Source: Heracleum sosnowskyi (Eukaryota > Streptophyta > Magnoliopsida > Apiales > Apiaceae). Taken from it: 64,000 nt of DNA. Both the position numbers and the translations under genes were made by a program. Under the pieces are notes generated by a model. It ran no database searches. It was not told where the DNA came from and saw only the letters and a program-made list of their open reading frames with translations. This document shows positions 1 to 12,058 of this stretch, piece after piece (positions within the stretch are counted from its first letter, which is position 1; each line of letters begins with the position of its first letter). The stretch spans positions 59,422,006-59,486,005 of the forward strand of contig CM061245.1 in the NCBI GenBank assembly GCA_030848705.1, given 5' to 3'.

Positions 1-24
1 GAGCCTGCAGCTAAGGGGAAATCA

Positions 25-2623
25 ATGTCTGCAAAGAAGAAAATGGGAACAAAAGGAGATTCAGGGAGTAAGGGGGAGCAAGAGCAAGAAGCTGGAAATC
101 TATTTGAATATGAGATGGCTGGAGAAACAGTTCTAATGTCTAAAGAAGCACTGGAAGCAATGCAAGGAAATGCTCCATCCAAAAGACCAGTACTACTTCC
201 TGTGACAATAAGAGAGCCAACTCCAATGCCAAAGGAGAATGCCCTTGAAAAGAAATGGAGAGAACAGGAGGAGCAAAATAGGTTGGGAAAAGGGAAAGAC
301 AAGATGCCTGAATACATCTTGTCAGGAAACACATGGAGTGAAGGAACAGAGTTCAGTCAGGAAGAAGCTAATGCTTTGATGGTTGACTACAGGGAGAGCA
401 CTCTAAAGAATCATGATGAGGACTTCAGCAGGATAGTTGAGGGAGCTATGTTGGAACCTAGTAGAAGGTTGAATAACTGCTCAACTTTGCTAAGGGAGAA
501 GATTTGTGTATGTGTGAAGATCAATGAAGAAAAGAGGTGGGCCATTGATGTGTACCTGAACAATGGAATATCTATGTTCATCACTATGCAGCTGTTGCAG
601 AGCCTTCCAGCAAAGGTACTAACTGTGATGAAGAACAAAATCAAGGCAAACCATACATCCTTCAATGAGATTCTACAATTGCTAATAATGAACTTAATCT
701 CAGAGAAACTTCCAGAAGTCTACACCAATCCATTCTGTGTCTACTATGCATCCACCACAAGGGATGGCAAAAAGAGATGTGCATACATGAGTCTAGGAGG
801 CACTTCCATAATGGAGTCAAAGTCAATACTGAAGGTGCTAGACATGATTCTCAACTCTAAAGCAAACAAGGAAATAGCTCTAGCTGTCAATGCAATCTAT
901 GATTTGCTGGTGAAAAGAGACAAGGAACTGAGCTCTACAGTGAAGAAGATGATCATCCAAGCAAACTCCAAAAGAGCTGATCAAGGAGAAAGCTGTTCTT
1001 TTGATGTTCCTTTTGATGATAATGATGAGTTGGATGAAGTGGAGGAACTGAAGAAGCAGGAAATGCTAGTGAAAGTACTTCTGGGAATGTTGGAACTAAA
1101 TCCCAGGAGGAAAATAAAAAAGAAGCTCCTGTGCAAGAAAAGAAAGATGCTGGAGTTACAGAAGAAGAGGAGTCTGAAGTAATTGAAGCTTTGGAGGCAA
1201 ATATCTTGAGATGTGCTATAGACAGCATAAATGCTGAAAAAGATACTGTCACCAAAGAAGCTGTCACAGAAGACACTGTCCTGAAAGAAGCTGTCTTAGA
1301 AGACACTGTCATGGAAGATGCTATCAAGAAGGACACTGTCATGGAAGAAGATACTGTCTTGAAGGACACTGTCGAAGAAGATGCTGTCAAGGATGAAATC
1401 AAGCCTACTGTCAAACCAAAAAGGACAAAATCCTTAGCCAAGGCTTAGTTTTCTAGACAGGAACCTGAACCTAAGGAGACTTCTAAAGCAAGGAAAGGAA
1501 AGACCAAGTACTTAGGAATTCAGAAAGCTATAGGGCTATGCAGGAATTTGAAGAAGCCTCTTCAAGTCAAATACCCAAACTCTTTTGAAGTACGACATGC
1601 AAAATCCAAAGAAATCAGAAGTGTTAAAGTGGAGTTAGATGCCAATCAGGAGGCAAGCATGTACATTCTCTGGTGGGATTCATCAAGGTCAATAAAGGTG
1701 GATACAGACTTCATCATGGAAATTGAGTCAATTTCTGTGAATGACATCCCTGTGATTGTAAGAACAAAGGTCAGGAGAAGGATTGATTACTTCTTCTTGG
1801 ACAGAATGGTGGAGCTACTCCAAAGCTATGACAATGTACCCAACAAGGTCATGGAACATGTTCTGAAGTACAAGGATGAAAGGGATATGGAATTCTATCA
1901 GAAGTTTGGCATGTTTGAAATCATGATGATTCTGACATTGCTCACTTGTTGGAGTATTCTGATGAAGAGGTAGCTGATTATAAAGAGGATATTCCTGAAG
2001 AAGAGGTGCAAGCCCAACCAGGTCAAGAAGGACCTTCAAATCCTGCAGCAAGAAATGCCACTGAAGATATGGAAGCTCCATTCTTGAACAAGTGCAAAGA
2101 AGCCAACAGGGTGGAGAGTGAAGGACCTAATTACCAACCTTGTATGCTAGAAAACCCCCTGAGGATCAAGTTCATAAATGAAGAGATCCCTGTTGGAAGT
2201 TTTCATAAGCTAAAAGCAAGTGCATTGAAGGATCTACTCTATTTGGTAATTGGATCAATTCATCCACTAGAACAGCTGTGTTCTTATGAGATTGATGGCA
2301 TTCTTCAAAGGAGAAAGGGTGACGACTCAAAGCTGGATAAATCAAGGAGAAAAACCCTGAATGCATATCCTGGAAGAAGATTTAAACTTGTTAAAGGCAT
2401 ACTGAAGTTCAGAACTTATGCATTTGGTAAAGACTTGTGGATGGATCTTTAGGATGCTAAAGTATGTCTCTCCAAAGCAGTCCGTAAGTACATTGATGAG
2501 ATAGAAGATGATGCCATCTCTCCTGATGAGAAGGCATTGGTGGAAGGACTCAAGGAGATTCTGACAGAAGCTCTCAACAGAGAGGATGAAGCAAGACAGA
2601 AAAGGAAATCTGAAGCTAAGTGA
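25..2623 (+). pseudogene. Sirevirus third ORF (ORF3), family D, decayed
   Basis: Coding potential for the C-terminal part of the extra ORF that follows pol in these elements. Its function is unknown. I see no signal peptide or membrane segment, so an envelope role is not supported. The reading frame is broken: frame one is open from 25 to 1182, a second frame from 1131 to 1973 with a TAG at 1446-1448, and a third from 1946 to the natural stop at 2621-2623 with a TAG at 2450-2452. The protein is charged and rich in Lys and Glu. Residues encoded around 1230-1410 form a repeated acidic Asp-Thr-Val pattern that carries the family D nucleotide motif. The N-terminal domain lies off the left edge. 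Confidence 0.7.
1231..1410 (+). repeat. Imperfect ACTGTC repeat cluster within ORF3 (family D motif)
   Basis: About a dozen copies of (A/G)CTGTC, mostly as ACACTGTCAT, ATACTGTC or GCTGTCAC, spaced 12-18 nt apart in the coding strand. They translate as repeated Asp/Glu-Thr/Ala-Val. The same ACTGTCA/TGACAG word is scattered in both orientations through the LTR of this element. Confidence 0.75.
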
Positions 2624-2704
2624 AAATTTTATCAATTCTGATCTTGTTTAGTTAAGTTGTCAGCATGTATTAATTGTAAATTTGTTGTTATTGTCCATAA
2701 AAAC

Positions 2705-2718
2705 AAATTGGGGGAGAT
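2705..2718 (+). other. 3' polypurine tract, family D
   Basis: AAATTGGGGGAGAT lies directly before the TGTTAGG start of the 3' LTR, the expected plus-strand primer position. The GGGGGAG core is at 2710-2716 and is identical in the other Sirevirus families of the window. Confidence 0.9.
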
Positions 2719-3775
2719 TGTTAGGATTTATGGGTGATAGCTATGAGACAACTTAACTAGATACTTTTTAATGCTTAATTTTATTAAGTATGAACATACT
2801 GTCACAACCAGAGTATGTTCTTGTAACCATTTTGTTTGTTGTTAAATAAGAGTTTAAGGACATCTTGGCAGAAGTTCATTTATTTGTTCAAGCCTCAAGA
2901 AGTGCTCTAGAAGGACAACAAGAATAAATGTTACTGTCATAGCACTAACATTAAGGTTACAAGAAGACAGCATGTTGCAAGTCACGACAGTACATTCACT
3001 CTGACAGCAACATTGGCGGAAGCCCTCAGACAGCAACTTTGCCTTAGCCTGACAGCAAGCTTGGAAATCCTGACAGCACCTTATGCGGGGATTTCTTACT
3101 GTCACCAAAAGCGCATTCTTGTGACAACAAGCTTAGCGATCAGGATACTGTCATGAAGGGACAAACTTTGTATTGGGGATCTACCCAGTCAAACATGTGA
3201 CAGTTTGGATGTTCAAGAAACAGGCGTGTTGCAGTATCCCAACACTGCATCAGGTCTGCAAGACTACGACCGAAGCTTGAGAGATCACATGACAAAGCTC
3301 ACCAATTCAAGAGTATGACAAATCTACATCTACTGAATTGTGTTAGCCAAATATAGAATGTATCTAGATTGCTTTTTCTAGTACTGATAAGTTATTTGTA
3401 TAGCAATTTAGGAAAGTCTCACGGGTAGACAATTTGTAAGAAGCTGCCACATGAAAATGACTGCAGCTTCACAAACCCGTGATGATAGAGATAGGATTAG
3501 TTAACTTAGACTATCTCTCAATCCATTCTAGGAAATCACTCTCGAGAAATCGAAGCTCAAGAAAACCAACATTTTCTTGAGGTTGTAGCAACACTTTGCA
3601 AAATAAATAAAACATTTATTTTGTGAGAAAAACTCGTGTGTCTACTTGTGTTTGCATTCCATAAACTGATAAACGTTAATCTTAGTTTTTGTTGTTGAAA
3701 CGTAGATTGAGATTTATCAGTATTGCATTCAACCCCCCCCCCCCCCCCCCCTTCTGCAATAGTCAAGGACCAACA
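2719..3775 (+). repeat. 3' LTR of family D element
   Basis: A 1,057-bp LTR starting TGTTAGGATT just after the polypurine tract and ending ACCAACA (TG...CA), followed by minus-strand RNase H sequence of the host element. It holds at least ten ACTGTCA/TGACAG words on both strands between about 2795 and 3205, and a run of 19 C (3733-3751) shortly before its end. The exact 3' boundary could shift by a few bases because of the caacaacaac context. Confidence 0.85.
3733..3751 (+). repeat. Poly-C tract near LTR end
   Basis: Nineteen consecutive C followed by TTCTGCAAT. The same ATTCAAC-poly C-TTCTACAA arrangement occurs near the LTR ends of families A and B and, more diverged, in C, so it is a family feature rather than a chance homopolymer. 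Confidence 0.9.
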
Positions 3776-6594
3776 ACAACAATATACTCAGCTTCCATTG
3801 TAGAATCAGTTACGGTCTCTTGCTTCAAACTCTTCCAGCTTACAGCACCTCCATTTAGACAAAACACAAACCCAGATTGAGACACAATATCGTCTCTGTC
3901 TGTCTAGAAACTAGCATCAGTGTAACCTCTTACAACTACATCTCCTCCATATACCAAGAATGAATCTTTAGTTCTCTTGAGGTACTTAAGAATATTCTTG
4001 ACTGCCGTCCAGTGACCTTCACCTGGATTAGACTGGTATTTGCTCATCATGCTCAAAGCATACGAAACATCAGGTCGAGTACATATCATTGCATACATTA
4101 TAGAACCAATTGCCGAAGCATATGGTACCTTTTTCATACGGTCCTTATCATCTAATGGTTTAGGACAATTTTCTTTTGAGATCACTATCCCATGAGACAC
4201 AGGGACAAATCCCCTCTTTGCCTCTTGCATCCCAAAATGATGCAATACTTTGTCAATGTATGTACTCTGACTTAAGCCGATTAATCTTCTAGATCTATCT
4301 CTATAGATCTTGATCCCTAATATATAGGTAGCATCGCCTAATTCTTTCATTGAGAAACTTTTTCCCAACCAAGTCTTAACAACCTGAAGAGAAGGTATGT
4401 CATTCCCTATTAGTAATATATCATCAACATATAATACTAGGAATGCCACTTTGCTCCCACTAACCTTCTTGTAAACACATGGCTCATCTTCATTTTGAAT
4501 AAAGCCAAACTCTTTGACTGTTACATCAAAACGAATATTCCAACTCCTTGAGGTCGGCTTCAATCCATAAATAGATCGTAGTAGCTTACAGACCATTCTA
4601 GCAAATCTCGGATCGACAAAACCTTCTGGTTGTATCATATACACATCCTCTTCTAAGCTCCCATTTAAGAAAATGGTTTTGACATCCATTTTCCAGATTT
4701 CATAGTCATAGTAAGTTGTTATCGCAAGCAAAATCCTGATGGACTTGACCATAGCTATTGGTGAGAAAGTTTCATCATAGTCAATACCATGAATTTGTTT
4801 GAAACCTTTCGCCACTAGTCTTGCTTTGTAGGTCGTTACATTACCATTCATGTCTGTTTTCTTCTTGAAAACCCATTTGCACCCAATAGGTTTTACCCCT
4901 TCAGGTGGTTCAACCAAATTCCGTACTTTGTTTTCATACATGGAATCCATCTCAGATTTCATAGCTTCCAGCCATCCCTCAGAATCTGGACTATTCATAG
5001 CATCCTGATAGGTAAGAGGCTCATCTTCATCCATAAACATTACATCGCCAGCCTGGGTTAAGAGAAATCCATAATATCTCTCAGGCTCGTGGTGAATCCT
5101 ACCAGATCTACGAACAACCTGTGTTTCTTGAGCAGTAATATTTTCATGTACTTCATGCTCATGTTCCAACTCTGGTTCAATGTCATTCTGTGGTTCTCGA
5201 ACTTCATCGAGATCTATCATACTCCCACTGGTTTTCTTAGAAAACATTTCTCTTTCAAGAAACACAGCAGTTCGAGCAACAAACACTTTGCTCTCGGTAC
5301 GATTATAGAAATAATACCCTTTAGTTTCTTTTGGGTATCCCACAAAATTACATTTGTCTGATTTCGGTCCTAGCTTGTCAGTGACTAAACATTTCACAAA
5401 CGCTTCGCATCCCCATACTTTCAAAAAGGACACGCTATGACGTTTCTCAGTCCATATCTCATATGTTGTAGTTTGAACCGATTTAGTAGGAACTCGGTTA
5501 AGTGTGTGTGCAGCCGTTTCCAGAGCATAACCCCAGAAACTAATTGGAAGATCCGCTAGACTCATCATCGACCGCACCATGTCCAACAAGGTATGATTTC
5601 TCCTTTCAGATACACCATTCTACTATGGTGTTCCAGGAGGTGTGAGTTGTGATACAATACCATACTCCTTTAAGAAGTTCTTAAATTCTATGCTTAGGTA
5701 CTCACCTCCACGATCAGATCGTAGAGTTTTAATACTTCCGCCTATTTGCTTTTCCACTTCTGCCTTGTACTCTTTGAATTTTTCAAATGATTCGGATTTG
5801 TTCTTCAAAAGATACACATATCCGTATCTACTAAAATCATTAGTAAAGGTTATGAAGTAGTAAAAGCCACCTCTTGCCATCGTACACATTGGACCACATA
5901 CATCATTATGTATAAGTTCTAATCGTTCGGTGGCCCTCTCACCAATTCCGGTAAAAGGAGCTTTAGTCATTTTTCCAATGAGACAAGGTTCGAATTCATT
6001 GTATGATTCAAAATCAAACTTATCCAAGTATCCATCCTTATGTAACTTGGAAATGCGTTTCTCATTTATATGGCCTAAACGACAATGCCAAAGGTATGTT
6101 TGATTTGAGTCATTAGCCTTAATACGTTTATTATTTAAATTATAGACATGAATATCAAGATCAAGAACATATAAACCATTAAATAAATGTGCAACCCCAT
6201 AGGTAACATTATTCAAACCAAAGGAACAACTATTGTTCTGAATTGTAAAGGAAAAACCTTTCTTGTCCAAACAAGAAACAGAAATAATGTTTCTGCAAAT
6301 CACAGGCACGTAAAAACAGTTCTCAAGTTCTAAAATAAGCCCAGTGGGCAACGATAAATTATAAGTCCCTGTAGCCAAAGTAGCAACCTTTGCTCCATTG
6401 CCAACGCGTAGGTCGACTTCTCCTTTCGCCAAAGTCCTACTCCTTTGCAGTTCCTGCACATTTATACAAATGTGAGAACCACATCCAGTATCTAATACCC
6501 ATGATGTAGAAGTAGACAAATTGACTTCTATAACATAAATACCTGAATCAGAAATCTTTATAGACTTCATTTTCTTCAGATTCAAATCCTCCAA
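3776..6594 (-). pseudogene. Copia pol (protease-integrase-RT-RNase H), family T
   Basis: Encodes the enzymes for proviral cDNA synthesis and integration. Reading leftward: protease with DTGCGSH (about 6490-6470), integrase zinc finger with WHCRLGHI and a CLIGK segment, integrase core with the LRSDRGGEY motif near 5720, the NGVSERRN motif near 5615, RT with MDVKTIFLNG and YVDDILL (about 4400-4430), and RNase H starting GYTDASF. Two adjacent stop codons (5620-5625) break integrase at a PGTPQW-type motif, and a TAG at 3904-3906 breaks RNase H. The frame is open again up to the family D insertion at 3776, where EAEYI of RNase H is visible. Non-functional as it stands. Confidence 0.9.
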
Positions 6595-7416
6595 ATAAGC
6601 TTGACAGTTTCGCTTCCAATGACCCGGCTTCTTGCAAAAGTGACAATCATCCTTTGCAGCACCACCTTTTGAAACACCTCATGTAGGCTTTAAAGTCTTT
6701 TTGGAGGCAGGCTTTGGATTAGCAGATTTAGATTCAATCTTCTTCTTGCCTTTCCACTTCCCCTTTCCTTTGGCATTCCCTTTATTCACCATCATTATGG
6801 GAGCAGGGTTAGCCTTTGACATATTTGATTCAGTAGTTCTCAATAATGCCAATAGTTAAGTAGGTGTTTTGTCTATCTCACTCATAGTATAGTTTATGAC
6901 AAATTGAGTGTAGTTGCTGTTCAGAGACTACAAGATCAAATCTGCTTGGTGTTCCGGTAAAACCGGATAACCCAAATTCTCAAAGGTTTCCAAATACCTT
7001 ATCATCTTTAGAACATGCGGTCCAACCGGGTCACGATCTCCCTGTTTGCATGCATACAACGCTTTGCTTACATCAAACCTCTCTTGACGAGCTTGACCCT
7101 CAAACATCCTTTTGAGGTGCTCAATCATGTCATAAGCGTGCATACGCTCATGTTGTTTCTGAAGCTCAGGACTCATAGTCGCTAGCATCAAACAACAGAC
7201 ATCCGTAGAATCATCAAGATGCTTCTGATAAGCATTTTGTTGAGCCTCGGTTGCTTCAGCAGCAAGAGATCCAGGGTCAGGAATATCAAGGACATAAAGC
7301 TTTCGCTCCTGCCTGAGGACAATCCTCAAATTCCTTTGCCAATCAAGGACGTTGGTTCCTGTCAGCTTTTCCTTCTCAAGGACTGATCGCATAGAGAAAT
7401 TGTTTGAGTTTGCCAT
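6595..7416 (-). pseudogene. Copia gag, family T
   Basis: Capsid and nucleocapsid protein. The open part is 6928-7416 (start MANSNNFSMRS) with the copia capsid core (WQRNLRIVL, ALYACKQ). A CCHC zinc knuckle, CHFCKKPGHWKRNC, sits at about 6605-6650 in the same frame as pol. Between them are three stops in frame: TAG near 6928, TAA near 6855 and TGA near 6680. The Gln-to-stop and Arg-to-stop changes are compatible with C-to-T transitions. In an intact element gag and pol would be one ORF. Confidence 0.85.
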
Positions 7417-9234
7417 TTTAGATATCTACAATGTTAAAATGCATAAAAATAAGTTAGTTGCAGATTTATTAAATTATGTTCAAGTGATTATCCATATATA
7501 TTCACAATATATATATCTCCCACTATTTTTATCAAATCAATAGCCCTAACTATTAATTCGGAAGACATTTCTCTAAATCCTTCTAGTGAGCCAAGATCCA
7601 TATTTCGTCATGCTTAAGGTCAGCTTTGGCTTTACTCCCAAAACATGATTTATTTAGGTAGACAACTCTTGTCAATTATATCATATATAACTCTTGGAAA
7701 GTTTGGTAGAACAACATGTGTTCAATAAATCATACCAAACTCCATGCCTCTAAGTTCACAATCCTATTGTGGTAACTTAGTTAAGTCAAACCCAATGGTC
7801 TAACAGTTAAGTCTCACATTTACTTCATCGCGTCTTACCACGATAGATTGGAGTGCTTCGCTTTTGCGAACCCACTCTTTCTCGATCTAGGTCTTGACGA
7901 GTGTTGCCCATTGGAAGGCATCTAATTGACTTAATATTTTAACTTTAGGGATTTTATTATTAAAACAACCATGATCCCATCATCAAGAGATTCCTAATTT
8001 TTCCTTGAACTAAGTACTTCAATTCAAAATTCATCAATGGTTTGATTTCCAGTCCAACGGAGGAGTCACAGTGGTCTCACTTAAAACCCGCCTTTCTTAC
8101 AAGCGCTGCTTGTATTTTTGTCAAAATCGCCCCATATCAAAATTTGAAAATTCATACTTATTTCCGTGTTTCATAAACACAGGAATCTCATGTTCGTTTT
8201 TGTTCAATTTTAAAATCTTGAATCATTACAGATTTTATCTTGTTTAGCAAACATGGCATGGGTGATGTATCTAATACATGTTTTAATCTAATTAAAGCAT
8301 GCATCATAATAGCTACGCATACATATCATCATCACATGCATCATATATGTACAGTGCGTAAAGTAAACGTGCTTGGTTATGGCCCAATCCTATGTGATTT
8401 TTCCAAGCTAAAGGAAAAATCGAGGTCAATCTATTTTGGTATGAAATACAACATAATAAATAAAACATGTCTTCATGCTTCCTTGTAATGACTCCTTTGA
8501 ATGCCTCCAAGTCTTCATATCTTTATGTCTCCATGTCTTCAATTACATTACATAATATGAAAGTATCTATACTAAAGAACATACACGTGGAACTCGAGTT
8601 ACATTCGAGATTTATTCATTACAAGAATAAACGACATGCAAGTCGTATTTAAAAACCAAAACTATAATCAAAACCTCTAACCTATGGGTCTTAAGGCCAT
8701 AACCATACACCATGCTCATATAAAAATTAAGAACATCTCATATTGCATCAACATATCACACCATATCATATTTTTCATGATCCAATCACAAAATCAAATA
8801 TAGTGTAAATCAGAAAATTAAAATTAGAATTTTGAAAACAATGAATCGCTGTTTACAGACAGTAAAGGACGTCAAACGCCTTACAGACGAACGAGTAACA
8901 AGGTTAGTTTTGTTCAGACACCCGTTTTCATTTCCGAAAAGGTATTTTTGGAGAAAATCGGACACAGTATGCAAATTTCACCAAATCTGCACAGCCAATC
9001 AGAAATCTTATCGAATACGATTCTCATAACAAGAACAAACATATATCATGTATATATCAGTATACATACAGATTATATGATCATCTCAATCATCATTAAT
9101 GTACAATTTATGCATATACATCAATACAATATTCATGTTATCATAAAAACAACACATCAATTATGACAGTCGCAAACATGCTTTCATCATCAAAACAATA
9201 AACATATAAACGAATTAAACACTTTTCGCAAGTA
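7417..9234 (-). other. Untranslated leader of family T element
   Basis: About 1.8 kb between the primer binding site and gag, AT-rich, with only short chance ORFs on either strand. I see no coding similarity. Long leaders of this kind occur in several copia lineages. Confidence 0.6.
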
Positions 9235-9246
9235 GCTCTGATGCCA
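9235..9246 (-). other. Primer binding site, family T
   Basis: On the minus strand TGGCATCAGAGC, one base different from the usual initiator-Met tRNA complement TGGTATCAGAGC, immediately inside the LTR. Confidence 0.85.
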
Positions 9247-9520
9247 TTGAAGGGTTTCGGGCATGAAAACACAACGGAAAAATGCGTAAAACGGAAAAAT
9301 TAACGAAACCCTCCGCAGGATACATGCGAAAAACGATATTTAATTCGTGAACAGAACTGTTTAACTTTTAAGAAGCTTTACGATTGGTTGACAGATGGAG
9401 GTCTTTTTCTATGATCACCACGTATCCCGCCTTGTGATATACGTCTCTAATCAGTCCACACGAACGCCCGATCGTCCAATGATCATCGGAGTTGGTACTA
9501 GCCAAAAAGCAGCCTCGAAT

Positions 9521-9546
9521 CTCTCTCTCTCTCTCTCTCTCTCTCT
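9521..9546 (+). repeat. (CT)13 microsatellite
   Basis: Uninterrupted CT dinucleotides in the transcribed part of the family T LTR. Confidence 0.95.
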
Positions 9547-9624
9547 AGTCTCTCCTTGATGTAGAGCGACTAGGGTTTTTTCTAAAAATTCTGAATATGA
9601 AACCCTAAAATAATACATCCTTAT

Positions 9625-9631
9625 GTATATA
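9625..9631 (-). promoter_or_regulatory. TATA box candidate, family T LTR
   Basis: Minus-strand TATATAC within the LTR, upstream (on the minus strand) of the CT-rich and leader region. Position fits an LTR promoter. Confidence 0.45.
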
Positions 9632-10253
9632 GGGAGAGAAGTGTGGGCTGAACCCTAATCTGATTGGGCTTCCAAAACCCAGTCCGATTATTGGTTGTAT
9701 TATTATTAAATTCGAATTATTGTTTAATTAATCAAGTCCCACTTAATTAATTCAATATAATAATAATAATTTATTTAAATTCGTAATTTAAATAAAGCTC
9801 CATTTAAAACGTTCTATGTGTGTGACCCTTTAGGCTATTATTACGTTGACAATAATTTTATTATCTAATAATAATATTATAAACAATGAGCGGCATCTAG
9901 TAATACATCATTGCTACCCAAGTAATAATAATAATTGATGATCCAATTAAACCTTTCGTGAATAATGTTCCATGTAATATAATCCTTTTAACCTTATATT
10001 ATAGATTAAACTCGAGGCATGGTTTATGTCATCCTCTTCAATATTTAATCCCGGTTTACTTGATCGATGAGTAGACTATTTAACAAATCACTATTTGAGC
10101 ATGGCCATGCATTTCATAGTCTCACTCAATCAAGAGGCCAATAATATCACTCCTAAAATAGGAGGGTTAAATCCTATATCTATCATTCATATTTGTCATA
10201 TCATTCATGATATACCCAATGTCCACCTTTATCATTACCCGGTCAAAGGTAAC

Positions 10254-11058
10254 TGTTGTGCCCAAAATCTCACATGGGCTCAATTTAAGGCCCACATGTA
10301 ATATAGGCCCAATCGGTATGGATTTGATGAGGTTTGGATGTACTGAGGTTCAGCTTCATAGTGCCAAGGTTTAGGTTCGCAGTATTGAGGCACAGGTTTA
10401 GGTGCAGGGTGGTCTGAACCTCTCCGGGACAGAATCAGAGTTGGACAAGGACTCAACTTCCTATACTTTAGGAGCACGGAATTACTCTTGTAAAAGGACT
10501 TCTAGGCTTAATAAAACATGGTGGATGGGACAATTACAAACAATATAGGACTTATATTGGTTATTTCGGATATACATTAAATACATGAGGATTTATAGGA
10601 CTTAGTGATAGACATGGACTAGGACACTGGAAAGCTCAGCTACAGGTGTATAATTCGACTATAACTCTGAGATGGATTATCTTAGCATGGCTGAATTCGC
10701 AGGAAAGGAGAAGTATAAACCTAATAGAACTGCATGGGGCTTGATTCCTATAAATAGGATATGTAGGCACTTGACTAAAGGATTCGGATTTTCACTTTCT
10801 ACACGCATAAGGCTCGAGTACTCTCTGTGATACATATTCCGGTGAATTGGCTAGCCGTGTAGGATTTACTCTGCCCTATTCATCCGGTGGTTTTGTCAAC
10901 TCAGCCCCTGGAAATATTACTTCTACTATTCTGTACTCATAGCGAGCTTCAGGTTTCTAGCTGCAAACCTACAGCTCTGTCCGACAACCTAGGACGCATT
11001 ATACGGATATTCCAGCGATATTCTCTCTCGGTGTTGTTACCAAATTTCCCTCACAACA
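10254..11058 (+). repeat. Tat-like LTR, copy 1
   Basis: Starts TGTTGTGCCCAAAATC, ends CTCACAACA, 805 bp. The counterpart in copy 2 is 881 bp and matches along its length apart from indels in the AGGTTCAG-rich section. Confidence 0.85.
10749..10756 (+). promoter_or_regulatory. TATA box, Tat LTR copy 1
   Basis: TATAAATA in the context TTCCTATAAATAGGATATG. It is identical in copy 2 (16049-16056) and in the autonomous relative (60836-60843), a strong sign of function. Confidence 0.7.
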
Positions 11059-11061
11059 TTT

Positions 11062-11076
11062 TGGCGCTAGGAGGGG
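11062..11076 (+). other. Primer binding site-like sequence, Tat copy 1
   Basis: TGGCGCTAGGAGGGG starts a few bases after the LTR end. The autonomous relative has TGGCGCTAGAAGGAGGGG at the same place. The tRNA is not assigned. Confidence 0.6.
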
Positions 11077-11101
11077 CTTTATTGATCTTTTGAGGGGAAA
11101 G

Positions 11102-11260
11102 ATGACGAAAAGCTCCGATGATGATCGTACAACGAAGAACAATGGAGGTTTTCTGAAAAAAAAAATAAAAGATGAAGAAACGAAGGAGAAATCATGGCTC
11201 ACCGGAAAAAGGGTGAAAAAGAGTCTGCCAGGAGGTGCGAACAAGAGAGCTTCAGACTGA
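11102..11260 (+). pseudogene. Remnant gag N-terminus, Tat copy 1
   Basis: A 52-codon ORF starting MTKSSDDDRT shortly after the primer site. The autonomous relative starts gag in the equivalent position with MSDDSGNT. The following capsid region is absent. Copy 2 has the same start (16405) but only 24 codons before a stop. Confidence 0.5.
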
Positions 11261-11961
11261 AGATCTGAAAACCGCCAAAGGAGGTTCCCCAACCACCTTT
11301 ATTCTAGTTATTTGGTGGTAAAAGGTATAAAACAAGGAGATGTGACTCCAAGATGCCTGAAATTTGATTTTGACGGAAGGAGCCCAGAAAAGAATGGCCA
11401 AAGATGGATTTCTAATAGAGGTTATGGTCTGGAATAGCAGGAAAGTAGGTACGCATGAGCTTCAGGTTCATACCTGTGAATCAGGTGCAGGTTCAGGTGT
11501 GAACAGCTTCGAATGACCCCAGAGCTTCTCGTATCAGGAGCGCTGATATATGATTGGTAGGGCATGTAAAGCTTAACGTCCAACTACCAATGGAGGTACG
11601 GGCCACCCAGAGAGGCTCAGTCGAGAGGTTCAAGCGGAAAAGGCAAAGGAAACCTCTTAACTGAGGAGGTACAGATGGAACTAGATGTGAACCTCCTGAT
11701 TAAGGAGGTACATGTGAAGTTAGATAGAACCTCTTTAACGAGGAGGTACGATCGAACTTGGAAAAACATGAGGATGTGGATATCTAGTGTGATGAAGAGG
11801 AACTGGAATAAAGGTTCAGGTGTAGACTACTCTGAAGCTATGTCGAGGTGTAGACTACTCTGAAGCTCTGTCAAGGTGTAGACAGGTGAGAAGCTGAACC
11901 TCCACCTGCTAATGGAGATAAATGCCATCTGGAGAGATTCAACCAGTTGGAGGTTAAGGCT

Positions 11962-12058
11962 TAAGAGGTCCGTAGCTGAAGCTGAGCCGAGAGGTCCGTA
12001 GCTGAAGCTGAGCTGAGAGGTCCGTAGCTGAAGTTGAACCGTGAGGTTCGTAGCTGAA
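11962..12058 (+). repeat. Tandem repeat of about 28 bp, four copies
   Basis: Unit GAGGTCCGTAGCTGAAGCTG plus a short GAGC(C/T)GA spacer, slightly diverged. The same array, more homogeneous, is at 17228-17323 in copy 2. Family B of the Sireviruses later inserted at the end of that second array. Confidence 0.85.

Larger units (their letters stand above)
1..3775 (+). mobile_element. Sirevirus-like Ty1/copia element, family D (3' part)
   Basis: This is the 3' portion of a plus-strand LTR retrotransposon whose gag-pol lies left of the window. Visible are a decayed third ORF, a polypurine tract and a complete 3' LTR. Assignment to the Sirevirus group rests on the TTGGGGGAGAT-type polypurine tract, a TGTTAGG LTR start, a C-tract near the LTR end and a large extra ORF after pol, all shared with the better preserved families A-C here. 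It is inserted in the RNase H region of the minus-strand copia element that follows. The 5-bp target duplication would be acaac (3776-3780), but its partner is outside the window. Confidence 0.85.
3776..10253 (-). mobile_element. Decayed Ty1/copia element, family T
   Basis: Minus-strand copia element with 5' LTR (9248-10253, cut by a Tat insertion), primer site, a long untranslated leader, and gag-pol. Its 3' end (last part of RNase H and 3' LTR) must lie left of the window, beyond the inserted family D element. It is not a Sirevirus: the gag is short, gag and pol share one frame, and there is no third ORF visible. The RT motif YVDDILLIGN and the gag type suggest the Tork/TAR/Angela side of copia, but I cannot assign a lineage. 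The reading frame is broken by at least seven stops. Confidence 0.85.
9248..10253 (-). repeat. 5' LTR of family T, truncated by Tat insertion
   Basis: Begins on the plus strand with TGAAGGGTTTCGGG next to the primer site. It contains a (CT)n run at 9521-9546 and the region 9900-10253 matches, in inverted orientation, the LTR fragment at 15130-15477. The distal part of the LTR, present in the other copy (14638-15130), is missing here because the sequence switches to a Tat LTR at 10254. Confidence 0.8.

Noticed and set aside
953..1441. 162-aa antisense ORF rich in Ser/Thr/Val
   Set aside because: Shadow of the ACTGTC repeat on the opposite strand of ORF3.
9521..9546. CT repeat as a special regulatory element
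   Set aside because: A plain microsatellite in a decayed LTR; no further support.
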